Origin: Coleophoma eucalyptorum
Taxonomy: Eukaryota; Ascomycota; Leotiomycetes; Helotiales; Dermateaceae
Assembly: GCA_026120035.1 (NCBI GenBank)
Contig: JALRME010000004.1
Location: 1,240,001 to 1,304,000, forward strand
Length of the DNA stretch: 64,000 nucleotides
Direction: 5' to 3'
Shown: one piece after another, positions 25,614-37,600 of the stretch
Layout: each line of letters opens with the position of its first letter
Position numbering within the stretch: the stretch's first letter is position 1
Notes under the pieces: model-generated
Told to the model about the DNA's origin: nothing
The model's input: the letters and a program-made list of their open reading frames with translations, nothing else
Database searches by the model: none
Position numbers and translations under genes: made by a program

Positions 25614-27910
25614 ATGTTGTGAGTATACAATGCGCCTGCTATTGCCGAATTCCGCCGGATTTACTCTACTGATCTGACACCCGACAGTGTTCTACCACCG
25701 CCTCCAAGATATCCTTCCCAGGCCGCCTACAATGCGGCTGTGGCAGCTGGCCAAGCAGCGCCGATGATTGAGACGAATAATATCCTATCGCATCCGACCG
25801 GACCAGAGTTTCAATTGGTGGTGGGAGAAGGTCGGCTTTGTCGCATCGGTCTTGAGAGAGATAAGGACTAACCCAGCGCGCAGGCACTTACGTCTTGAAA
25901 GAAGACCTTCACCTTGCGACACCGCCGCCCCATCCTTCTGAGGCTCCGATCATCAATCCTAATCCTCTTGCGACAACCCCACAACCTGCGACAGCTGGAA
26001 CAAAGGTGTCTTTACTTTCATTCAGCTCGAAGAGTTCCGCACCACTCCTATATAGAGCCGATACGAACAGGAGTAATGGAGGATACACAAGTATCCAAGA
26101 GCATCCAAATGAGGGTCGTAATTCAGGCGATATGCCGGGCAGCAGCGATGGTGGAGGAACATCGATGACTGGAAGCGCAAAGCCCGCCATGTCAATTGGC
26201 TCTGCACCGGCCTTTGGCGAAGGCAACTCATCACTGCTATCCGCTGGGGGAAAGGACGCCGGGAAAAGAAGGAAACCCAAGAACAATATTGCAAAAAGCA
26301 ATTCTTCCTTTATCTCTCGTTGCATAGTAAACGAAAGCTTGACAAAGAGATTGCAAGACAGACCATCTGATGGGTATTTTGCTTTCGCGAACATCAACAG
26401 AGCGTTCCAATGGCTCGATTTGTCTTCACCCCAAAAGGTTGAAATCTTCGTTCTAATCAAGAAATCTTGAGCTAATTTTTTTCATAGGCAGATCACTTGA
26501 CCAAAATTCTCTTTACCAAAGGTCATTGTCTCTGTCACGACATTAATCAAGTCACCAAAAGCCCTCAGCACATTGATCTGATAATGGGCTTTTCTACTGG
26601 CGAAATCATTTGGTTTGAACCCATCTCACAGAAATATACAAGACTTAACAAGAATGTAAATGTCTATTGTCTAGTCAAGGTCGAGTTATTGACTAACCTC
26701 GTCCAAGGGTATCATTAACTCAACTCCTGTCTCGGAAATACGTTGGATACCGGGCTCGGAAAATTTATTTCTTGCAGCACACATGGACGGGTCCCTTGTA
26801 GTGTACGATAAAGAAAAGGACGATGCTGCTTTCCTACCAGAGAAGAATGGCACCCAAACGAATGGCAATTCTGATAGCGACGGCAGCCTTGATATTTCTA
26901 CAAAGTTACACATCGATAAATCAGTACACTCTGCAAACCAAAAGACCAACCCAGTCTCTTTCTGGAAGCTGTCAAACCAGAGAATAAATGCCTTCTCGTT
27001 TTCCCCAGATAATCGTCACATAGCTGTCGTTTCAGAAGACGGGACACTCCGTATCATTGATTATCTTAAGGAAGAGTAAGTGCATTTGTCATAGCTCTAG
27101 ACGGACGAATACTAACAAGGCAGATTATTGGATTTATATACGAGTTACTACGGAGGTTTCATATGTGTCTGTTGGTCACCAGATGGAAAATACGTTCTGA
27201 CTGGAGGTCAGGACGACCTTGTCTCAATTTGGTCCGTATCTGAACGTGTTATTGTTGCTCGGTGTCAAGGTCATCATTCATGGGTGACAGCAGTGGCATT
27301 TGACCCTTGGAGATGTGATGACCGAAATTATCGTTTTGGAAGTGTAGGAGAAGATTGCAGGCTCTTGCTCTGGGACTTTAGTGTTGGCATGCTGCGACGT
27401 CCTAAAGCCGTAAGTTGACCTCACCATCACGAATCACGAAAATACAATCAGGGCTAAAAATTTTGGGCATACCAGTCATCAGCAAGACAGAGAGGTAGTA
27501 TTTCCTCACGCTTTACAAATACTTTACAACGGGCAGAAACGCAAAACACCACCACAAGCAGACTGCGATCAGATTCAAGCCTTTCTGCAGATGACGATAC
27601 CGAGCATACAATCGAGCATCCGGTTGAACCGAGAGCTACAACTGCAATGCTCCCACCAGTATTGGTAGGTGCTTTTTCTACTTTCCTGATTAATAGCATA
27701 TAGTAGAGCTAACCCCAACACAGTCTAAGGCGATTGAGGTAGACCCTCTATGTTGGCTAGAATTTACCGAAGAATCAATCATCACCAGTTGCAAAACTGG
27801 TACGTAGCTCATGAGAGTACACGATACTTCCTAACGCAATTGCTAACTGAATTTTAGGACACATCCGTACTTGGAATCGACCTAAAGACGCCGCCAATGT
27901 CTCAAACTAG
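25614..27910 (+). CDS. creC: carbon catabolite repression WD40 protein CreC
   Basis: WD40 protein that, in Aspergillus, stabilises the deubiquitinase CreB in carbon catabolite repression. Nine exons: 25614-25618, 25688-25830, 25884-26437, 26488-26655, 26708-27075, 27124-27409, 27476-27664, 27724-27799, 27858-27910; 613 residues. The first exon is only ATG TT. Intron 2 has an unusual donor, GTCGGC, but a good GACTAAC branch site. The N-terminal third is low-complexity Ser/Gly/Pro-rich. WD40 repeats fill about 290-610 ([65 protein letters not shown]). The spacer between the last two repeats is Ser/Thr-rich. Length and block order match fungal CreC; a DMWD/WDR20-type relative is the wider family. 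Confidence 0.93.
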
Positions 27911-28610
27911 TCCCCCTTTTCGAAGTTTTTGTGTTGATCAGAGTGGGGTACAATGTAGATAATGAACATAACATACAGATTTTACAATTGAAACAATTGA
28001 CCCACAGAGCTTTCCTGCTATGATACCCTGTCGCCTCCCAGAGACAGTGAGCCAAGGGTCCCTTCAAGCATGCTACCCGCCATATTTGAAGTTTCTTTGA
28101 CAATTAATCGAAAAGTACAAGACTCCATGATGTAAATCTTGATTGTTGCAGGAGCTAAGTGGTAATCTCAAAAATACTCTGCTTATAAACTGTCCTAAGG
28201 CCAAGAGGTAGGCAGCGAGGTGTGTGGGCCCAATAGGCAAGAAAACCTTGCCTGCAATATCAATCTATAACTGAGTACTAAAATTTTCCTTTATGGCGAC
28301 CTTTTTCTGTTGCTCTCTTTATTCCAACGAGAAATGCAAAAGCACAAAGCGATTCCAATACCTTTCCCAACCCCCCCCCCCCTCCAAAAACCTCCAGAAA
28401 ACTTTCCCAAAAATAATCTCTTTGCCAGAAACAGAATAAGCGGAACGCAAATCGTAAAGCAATAAATCTGCTCGAAGAGTAAATCCAGCGAATTCCTACG
28501 CTTTCTTTCCCTTCTCGCCTGCCTTTTTGGGTTTCTCAGAAAAAAAGATCAAAAAACTCCACTAATTCCCTAGAACTCCCCCGTCGCCAAGAATAACAGA
28601 CCTCTCATTA
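27911..28610. other. convergent intergenic region with C12 run
   Basis: 700 bp between the stops of creC and the giant cell-wall gene. It holds an uninterrupted run of 12 C at 28371-28382 flanked by A- and T-rich sequence. Otherwise it looks like two 3' untranslated regions; no ORF recognised. Confidence 0.6.
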
Positions 28611-31600
28611 TCATGGCCCTGGGACAACAGTACCGTTTGCCAGTCGTACGTAGCCGTGCTTGAGGTAAGTACTCCAAGAAGCGGCGGACGTGGTACCTTG
28701 TGTTATTCCACCACAGATTTGAGAGCTATTGCCAGAGCATGGTATGTAGCAATTGCCATCCGCCATTGAGAGCGGCTGCACAGTACCATCATCATTGTAG
28801 TAGTCATTTCCAAATCCGCTTTTAAAACCATCTCCACAGAAGCAAAATGACCCCCGAGTCATTATCGCAATGGGCATGCTGAAGTTCTTTATGCATGTAG
28901 TAATGCAGCTCTCAAGTGTAAGGTTGCGCACCATGGGAGGGCCATCTTGATAAAGGTATTTTGGCATGTAGTCAAATACACACGAGTTGGGCGTTGTACT
29001 AGCTGTGGTGTCCTGCCAACATCCAACGTAGTCATAACCTAATATGCTAGGGGAGTATGTCTGGTACGGGTTGTATGGTGATCGAGTAATTCTGGTGCTA
29101 CTCGTCCTCCTCGTTGATGACGATGACGAAGTACTTCTAAAGGGCGGAGAAGTGGTACTGGCAAATTGACTTGTACTAGACGTCGAGGCTAAGCTACCAG
29201 GTCCTATTAGGTTTGTCGTTGTTGTGGAAGATGATAGACCGCCTGTGCTGCGCGGACTTGTTGGACCAGTGGCTGTCGAGCTTGCTGAAGAGAGTCCACT
29301 TCTTGGACTTGTGATCCCTGGCAGAAGACTTGTGCTTTGGGACATCGTTGAGCCAACTAGGTTTATTGACAACGAAGTTCTCGCACTGCTCAATAGAGTC
29401 GACAAGCTTGTCGGTTTATTGGCAGCAGGTCTAGTGCAATTGGCTGCCGTTATGGTACCAGTACCATTGAATGGGTCGTATGTTACGTAGACGGTATAAT
29501 AAGATTTGGCAGCAACGTACCCACCACATATCTCTGTAGTGTTCCCTGAACACGGAGTGATGCAAATGCCTGTATCATCCGCAAATATCCCATCCGTGCA
29601 AGTATTGCGTGCAAACCCATCGAAAAAGCCATTCGCACAATAACAATAATCCTCCGACAAAGTCGCAAATGTCCTATTGTAGTAAATGCATTGATCAATA
29701 CATCTTTCCGCGGTCATGTTCGGTGTTGGGTATGCTTGATTTTGAGGGCCAAGTTTAGGCTCGATCGAGTCATCCAAATTTGCACCAGGAGCATGACCAC
29801 CTTGGATACCTGACCAGCAGCCGAAATAGAAGTACCCCTTCGTTCCAGGGAACACTGTAGGGCTTACAGAAGTGCTGCTTGTGGAAGATGATAGTACTAA
29901 AGAAGCCTTGGCTGAAGTTGATGTTAAAGGAGCAGTGGATGAGGGTGATTCAGTGTTTGAGCTAGTCATTCTCTGTCCGGATCCTGAAGTCAATGCTGTT
30001 GAAAAAATTGTGGATGAAGCGCTTATTGCACTCGATATTGTTTGAACTGATGAACTTGCAAATACAGTGGATGATGAAAGACTTGATGAGATAGTTGGGT
30101 TCGTGCCCCATCCAGAACTTGGTTGCACAGAAGTGCCGAAGAGAAAGCTCGGGCTTGACGTTTTAAAGCTCGTGAGAGCAGATGATGGAGACGAGAATGT
30201 GAGAACACTTGACGAGGAGCTTGAATTAGTTGCTTCAGTGGCAATAAAACCTACTGATGGGCTTGTGTAGGCCCTCGAAACAATTATTGAAGACGACAGT
30301 ATGGAAGTACCTAATGAGGAGCTAGGGGCTATTGCTCTAGGCAAATCGAAGCTCGATGATGGGGTTGTATATCCTGCAGGGACAGGCGTTGACGAGGGGA
30401 TTGTAGAGATACCAATCAAAGAGAAGCTTGGGGACGTGGTTCCACTGGATCTAAAGCTCGAGGATGGCATGGAAGCTCCAGATAAGGATGAGCTTGGGTT
30501 TATAAAAGGATTAGAACTAATAGCTGAAGATATGGACGAATATCCTGGATTTGTTGAGGATAGAAGAGAAGGCAGCGCAGTGTTTACACCTGTGCTACTT
30601 GAGCCAAAAACAGTGCCTGCATTGGAGACTGCGATCGTTCCTGACGAAAACACCGTGCCTGATACTACATTAGGCGGGATACTAACGCCAATGTAAGACC
30701 AGACACTCCAATACCAATCGTTATTGCTCATTGGACCTCCACAGAACTCAGCAGTATTGCCTTGACAGACATTTCTGCATTGCGTATTGGGTGCTGTTGC
30801 CTGCATCAAGTTGGCAGATCCACACATACATATATTGTTATGTATCCCAACATACCTCCCATTGCTAGAAGGTCCAATAGCGTTGCATTGGTCTATACAC
30901 AATTCAATCGTCATCGAGCTGATTGAGGAGGATGTTGGATTTGCAAAATCTTTCGTAATGTCGTAGTTCTGACTATACATTGTGTACGTGTTATCCACAT
31001 AACATGCAACATACGCATACCCTAGATAGCTGGAAGCACTTGAAGATGGTGACCTCAATGTGGTAATTGAACTGGCTAATACCAAAGCGCTCGAAGGCGT
31101 AAATGAAAAGGAGGTGCTTTGATATATTGAGGCCAACAGGATTGACGAGCTTTGAGAAGAAGAAGTGCTGATACCAGTGCTCTGAGCGGCAGATGATATT
31201 CCTAGGGCAGTAAATTGGTTTGAAGAGCTTATACCGGTGGCAGCGGTGATTTCAGTGCTTGAAGGGGTTCCAGAAGAGCTACTTCCAATGGCGGATGAAA
31301 ACAATGAAGCGGATACAGAGGTTGTTCCTGCTGTTGATGTGGGGTTGGTTAGTGAGTTCGGAGCTGTGCTTCCCTGATCAGGGGTAGAAGGTCCAGATAC
31401 TGAGCCAGATACTGAGGTTCCAATGAACGAAGTAGATGTTGATGTTCCAACAATCACGCTAGAGTAGACGGTCGTTGTCATGATGCTCGAAGTCGCCATC
31501 GAACTACTGGAATAGGTTGTTGTTGTAATCAACGTTGAACTTAGCAGGGCACTGGTAATTGTGCTGGCCAAAGTACTGATTGGAGACGTGCCTACGGCAG

Positions 31601-34600
31601 CAGTTGTCGAAAGAGTGGAAGAACTTGAAACAAAGCTTGAAGCAGCCAGGCCTGGGCTTGAGCTTGAAATAGTGATAGTAGTGGAACTTCCACTCGATAA
31701 AATGCTTGCTAATGGGCTCGAGGTGTGCAAACTTGCGAAAGCCGCCGTAGAAAAGCTAGTTCCAGTCGTTGTAGTCAATCCCGCTTGGGCTGAGCTTGAT
31801 TGCTCTACAAAATTCGAGCTCAAGATTACTGAGCCAGCTCCACTTGTGTATGCACCCACCTGGCTCAAACTTGAAGATGTAGCACCACTGGAGCTCAAAG
31901 GTGTGATTTGTGTCGAAGATGCGAAGCTTGTAGCAGAGGTCGAACCGCCAGCTTGACTTGAGCTTGAGGAACCAGTGCTGATTGGAATACTTGAGCCTCC
32001 CAATGTAGCTGTATTTGCAGTCGGCAAGAACGTTGATGTCTGGAAACTGTAGCTACCTATACTAGACACAGCACTCGATGTTGATAAGATTATCAAGCCA
32101 TCTAACCAGCTCAAGCTTGAAGATCCAGATACAAATGTTACGGACGTACCTGAAGAAGTTCCGCTTGTGGTGCTGGTTCCTGCCATTGATGTGGGCGAAA
32201 ATATAAAGCTGCTCAATGACTCTATACTTGTGGCGCCTAGACTGCTTGATGTTGTACCTCCAAAACTAGAGCTGCTCGGTAATTGTGTAGTGGTGGTAAT
32301 TGTGTTACTCAATGTTGGACTTTGAGAGGTTAAAAGGCTCGAGAAGGTGGAGGTTTTGCCATAAGTACTGCTTAAAGATGTCGCTGCCGATGCAGTGGAG
32401 CCACTAGAAAATTGCAAGTTCATGCCAAATGCACTGCTTAAAGTGCTTCCTAGGCCAGAGCTTGACGATAGAATAGTTGACGAAGAGCCTGAAGTAAACG
32501 TGAAAGGAGCATTTGCAGGGCTGCTGCCAGAAGACAGTACTGTTAATCCAATGGAGCTACTTGGGGACTGGGGTGCTATGTCAAATATAGTGCTTAAAGT
32601 GCTTCCCAACCCAGAGCTGGTTGATGAAGTCTTAGACAAAGAACTCGAGATAATTGAAGAAGGAGAAGCGACAATCGAGGCTTGGTTGGACGTGGAACTT
32701 CCAGACTGCGTGTTGCTTCCCATAACTGACAGATAAATTATTGAAGTGGTGGAGCTTAAAAGACTGGGAGATATTGACGCCATTGTTTGCGAGACAGTCG
32801 CACTTGTAGAGCCATAGTTCGAGCTTGGTGATAAGTTATATAGCCATGAGCTAACAACCGTAGAAGCTGAGCTTGTAATGGTTGAAGTGGGCAAGGGTGT
32901 AGAAGTTCTACTTTTGCTGCTTTCCGATGGACTAGCATACGTGCTGCTAATAATTATACTAGTCATAGGAATCGTGCTCATGTAAATCGAACTGCTGGCA
33001 CCAATCGCGCTACTGGTACTTAAGCTCGGTACGGGTGTGGTATATGTCGAGCTATCTGAAATGCTTGATCCGCGATTGCTGCTTGAGAGTGATTGCGAAG
33101 CCAGTGCTGAGTATTCTGATGTGACAGCGGAGGTGATGAAGATACTGGAACTCGAGAATGGAACAGAGCCAAAGATAGAGCTCAACATGGTTCCTGTAGA
33201 ACTGAATTGAAAAGATGCCGATGAAGCAATTAATTGAGAATTGATATACACAAGCCAATTTGATGCTGTGCCAGAAACCCCACCACAGCATTCAGTCGCA
33301 TCCCCAGGACATGCCTGGCATGAGGCTGAAGAAGCAGGATCCATCAAGTTTGCGGAACCACAATAACAGTATTGGACGTTGATGATAGCAACTGCGCCAT
33401 CAGGACCATATTGCTGACAAATTTCTAGACAACCCTGGATAGTATTGTTCGAGATGGCTTGAGTGGCCGGATTGGGTGGGTAGGGCTGAATATTTGATAC
33501 GTCCTGGCTTGGGTCCACGAATCCGTGGGCGGCATAAGTTCTGTCGGCATAGATACCAGAGTATAAGTATCCATAGCCTGGCACAGAAATTACAGTCGAT
33601 GCAGATGCGTATAAAGATGTTGTCATAGGTTTTGTAAATGTAGGTGTCGAAGTTGTGGACATCAATTCGGTAGTGCCTAATGATAAAAGCGTTAGGGACT
33701 GAGATGTTGACATAGGCACGGTAGTTTGGCTGATAGTAGTTGCCAAACTAGGCGTCGGTCCATATATCGAGCTTGCCACGGTATTAGGTGATGAAACCGC
33801 AGTTTCGACTTGACTAGTAGTAGTTGCCAGGTTTGAATTAGTTCCTTTTATCGAGCTTGACACTGTGCTAGATAACTGAACCATAGAACTTTGTGAGTTT
33901 AAAAATAATGAAGTAGTTAATCCAAGGTCGCTCGTAGTCTCTGGCATCAAAACAAGAGTTGATGAATATGGCAGAGTGGTTGCTCCTCCTGAGGCAGACG
34001 AAGCATGACTTGAAATTCCAGAACTAAAGGCAATTGGGGGAATTATAGCAGTGGAAGAAATGTAGCTTGTGGTTGCTGAGGTCAAAATAGTTTGAGTAGA
34101 ATCAGGTATTGAGGAGCTGTAGCCTAAAATTTCCGAACTTAATTGGTTTGGAGCGGCAGCAGATATGGATAAACTATACCCTGTCGTCCCTGCACTGGAG
34201 GCACTTGGGGAAATCACAGTTGTGGAGGAACTGTAAGTCATCATTTCCGAATCTGTAGGACTTGGAGAGATACCAGAAGTTGCGATACTATAGCTTAGGA
34301 CTCCTGGATTTGAGAAGCTTCGAGAAACAGCAGATACAGAAGAATCACGGCTTGTAATTCCGAAACTAGAAACACTCGACAAGAATATAGCTATGGAAGA
34401 GCTATAACTTGTAGCTCCTTGAGTCGATATGCCGGGAGTAGTACCAGGTGTTGAGAGACTATAACCTAAAATCCCCGAAGTAGAGAGGGTTGAAAACACA
34501 GTAGTTGGCGGTTCAGAGGTTGGAATTCCAGAATTGGAAATAGTACCAAAACTTGGAGCTATAGAGGAAGCATAGTCTGCAGTTCCTGTCCCAGAAGCGC

Positions 34601-37600
34601 TCGGGGAGTCTGTGTGACCATAGCCTGAAGAGCTTGGGGAAACAGTTGCGGAAAAGTTATAGCTCGTAATTTCCGAAGTTGAAGAGCTTGTAGAGATACC
34701 GGGCGCAGTGGAACTATAGACTAGAAGCCTTGAACTGGAGATAGTCGGAGAGATAGCAGTTGTGGGTAATCCAAAATTTGCAGTCCCTGAACTAGAAGCA
34801 CTTGAAGAGGTTCCAGGTATGAAGTAACTATAACTTAGGTCCTTAAAATCTGAACTGCTAGGAAATGCAGCAACAGTTGTTTTGGAGCTAGAAGTGCTTA
34901 GAGAAGCCCCGGTTATTGAGTAACTGTAGATTATAACTTCCGAACTGAAACTCCTCGGAGTGATATCAGCAGCAGTGGATCCCGAGCCTGTAATCAGAGA
35001 GCTAGAAACGCTTAGAGAAGCTATAGGTATGGAGAAAGTATAGCTTGAAATCCCAAGACTAGAAGAGCTAGGATAGATCGCAGCTGTTGGCGATTCAGAG
35101 CTTTTCAGTCTGGAGCCAAAAGCACTAGAGGTAGTCACAGCTACGGATGATCCAGGGGTTGAAGTGCCATAATTGGAAGTGGTAAGGGGGGTAGTTGACG
35201 AGCCTGCAGCTGAAGAGCTTGCCGATGTGATCAATGAAGAATAAGTGGCAGCCGGTGATAGCACCGTTGCTGAGCTTCCAGAATTCGGGGTAATTGTCAG
35301 TGAAGTGGAGCCACCATAAATAGTCATGGCAATCATCGTTGATGTATCGGCGATTGACAGCGAAGCGTATCCGATTATAGAGCTGACTGGAGCTGAGGAA
35401 GCCCCAGACATTGCGACCGTTGGGAGAGTCGAACTTGTTTCTATGCTTAGGCTAGCACTAGATAAGGAAGGGATGCCAGATGAGCCAGTGGAAGTTAATC
35501 TCAGTTCTGGTATTTGAGATGAAACCAACATAGCAGACGAGCTTGATTGTATGCCTCCAGAGACTGTGAAGTCCATTGAGGCAGGTGTACTTAAAGGTCC
35601 ACCTGGGAAGCTGGAAGCACTTAGAGTAGCCGAAAACTCTATAATTGATGTTGTTTGACTGAATATCAAAATTGATGGGCTCGTCGATACCATGAGATAG
35701 CTTGATGAGCCACCGGGTATAGATGGTGGAGTGTTAAATGTGGAGGCTCCAGACGAAGTTCCCACAGTTGAGGCTGAACTCAATGGCAAAGAAGAAGGCG
35801 CTGGGGAAAAAATGGATGTGGTAATGCTGCTAGATTGGTAGACTCCTAGTGAAGATGCTTCAGAGGTTGATTCTCCACTGAGAGAGGAAGTTGTTGAAGA
35901 TGATGGGAGACTCAATACGTTGGTTGATCCTCCATCAGTCGAAATCAATGGACTGGTTGGACCTTCTGCATTTGACAAGCTTGGGAAAGGGCCATAAGAA
36001 GATATTGACATCGATGTTTCGCCAGCAGGGAGAGAAGAGCTTGGAAAGAAGGATCCAGGGGTTGAGGTAGCCATATAAGCAGAGGCAACAAAGGTGGAAT
36101 GGCTTGATAAGTAGTCGAATGTCGAGATCGATAATGGTAATCCATCAACAGAGCTAAAAGAGCTTGAACGAGCTCCTGGGGCAGACACTAATGACGATAC
36201 TTCTTCAGCGGAACTATAATAGCTCAGTATTGATCCCGAACTAAAAGTCGTCCAAGATGCTGACAGAGCCATGGTGCTTGAGTCTCTCGGAGAAGCAATT
36301 GTGGAGTACCCAGAGGACGAAACTCCTGGGGAAATTGTGGTCCTGGCGCTCGTGCTAGACACCAAGGACCCTATAGGCGAACTTCCGGACGTTGGACCTG
36401 TAAAAGAGCTCGTTTCGGAAACAGTAAAAGAGATAATGACATCTGATGAGGTACTGAATGCAACTGTAGAAGCACCGACCGTTATGCCTCCTGAGGTTGA
36501 ATTTTGTACGCCGGCATACTCAAAAGTATTTGAGGAGGTTGCAGTACTCATTCCATATGATGTGGACAGGCGTAACCCGGAAGACTCGCCGTTGATAGCT
36601 GTGGCAGAAGCAGATGACGATATCTCGACAAAATTGGCCGTACTCAAAATGCTCTGAGAAGCACTTGTGCTATGGTCAGCCACGATAGCAGAGCTTGCAT
36701 CTGCAGAATATGAGAGTAATGACTCGGATTTTGGGCTCAATAATACTGTTGAACTTGATTGCTCGATACTGGACGAAAGCCCCTGGGTTGCCGAACTAGA
36801 AGCACCGGGGGAGGCCAGTATGTGAGAGGTTGAAATAAATGAAACTCCGGACATTACAGTGGTGGAAGACACACTTCTGATTGTATCAGTAGTGCTTTCA
36901 GAGAAAGAACTCACTCCAAGTGCTGTTGAGCTGTATAAATCGGCATTCGAATTGGATTGAACCGCTGACGAGTACACAATATAATTCAATGATGGTGTTG
37001 AGGTACTTGCTATACCTGGGGTTGGCAGGCTTCCTGAGGTTGGCTCAACTTCAGACATGGAGCTAAACATAGATGACAACGATGTTCCATCTAACGGGGC
37101 TTCTGAGCTTGAACCAGTTCTTGAGAAGGATGATGCAGCCGCAAACGAAGAACTAGCAGTCTCAGATGAGAATCCTAGTGTAGTCAAGAGACCGGTTGCA
37201 ACAAAAGAAAATGTAGCTGATATAGATGCAATTCCTACAGATGCAGATCCAGGTATATATGAAGATACTCCTACAGCGAGGGGTGACGTTAATCCCTCAG
37301 ATGTCGAAGCAAGAACAAACACCGATGATACTACTGTGGCAGAGATAGTGAGACTCGAAGGAGAACCAGTGGAAGGCAGTACAGTAGCAGCAGGACTACT
37401 AACAGGTACGAATGAAGGACTTAGTGGCGTATCTGCTCCAACAGAGATTGATAATGCAGTATCTAGTGATGCGATATCCTCAGATGGCGAAGCAGAGGCT
37501 AGCGATGATGTTACTGTTTCTGTGGAAATAACAAAACTCTCGGATGTTCCTGGGAAGGATGATGCGACGCTAGATGAACTGACGGCAGGTACCAATGAAG

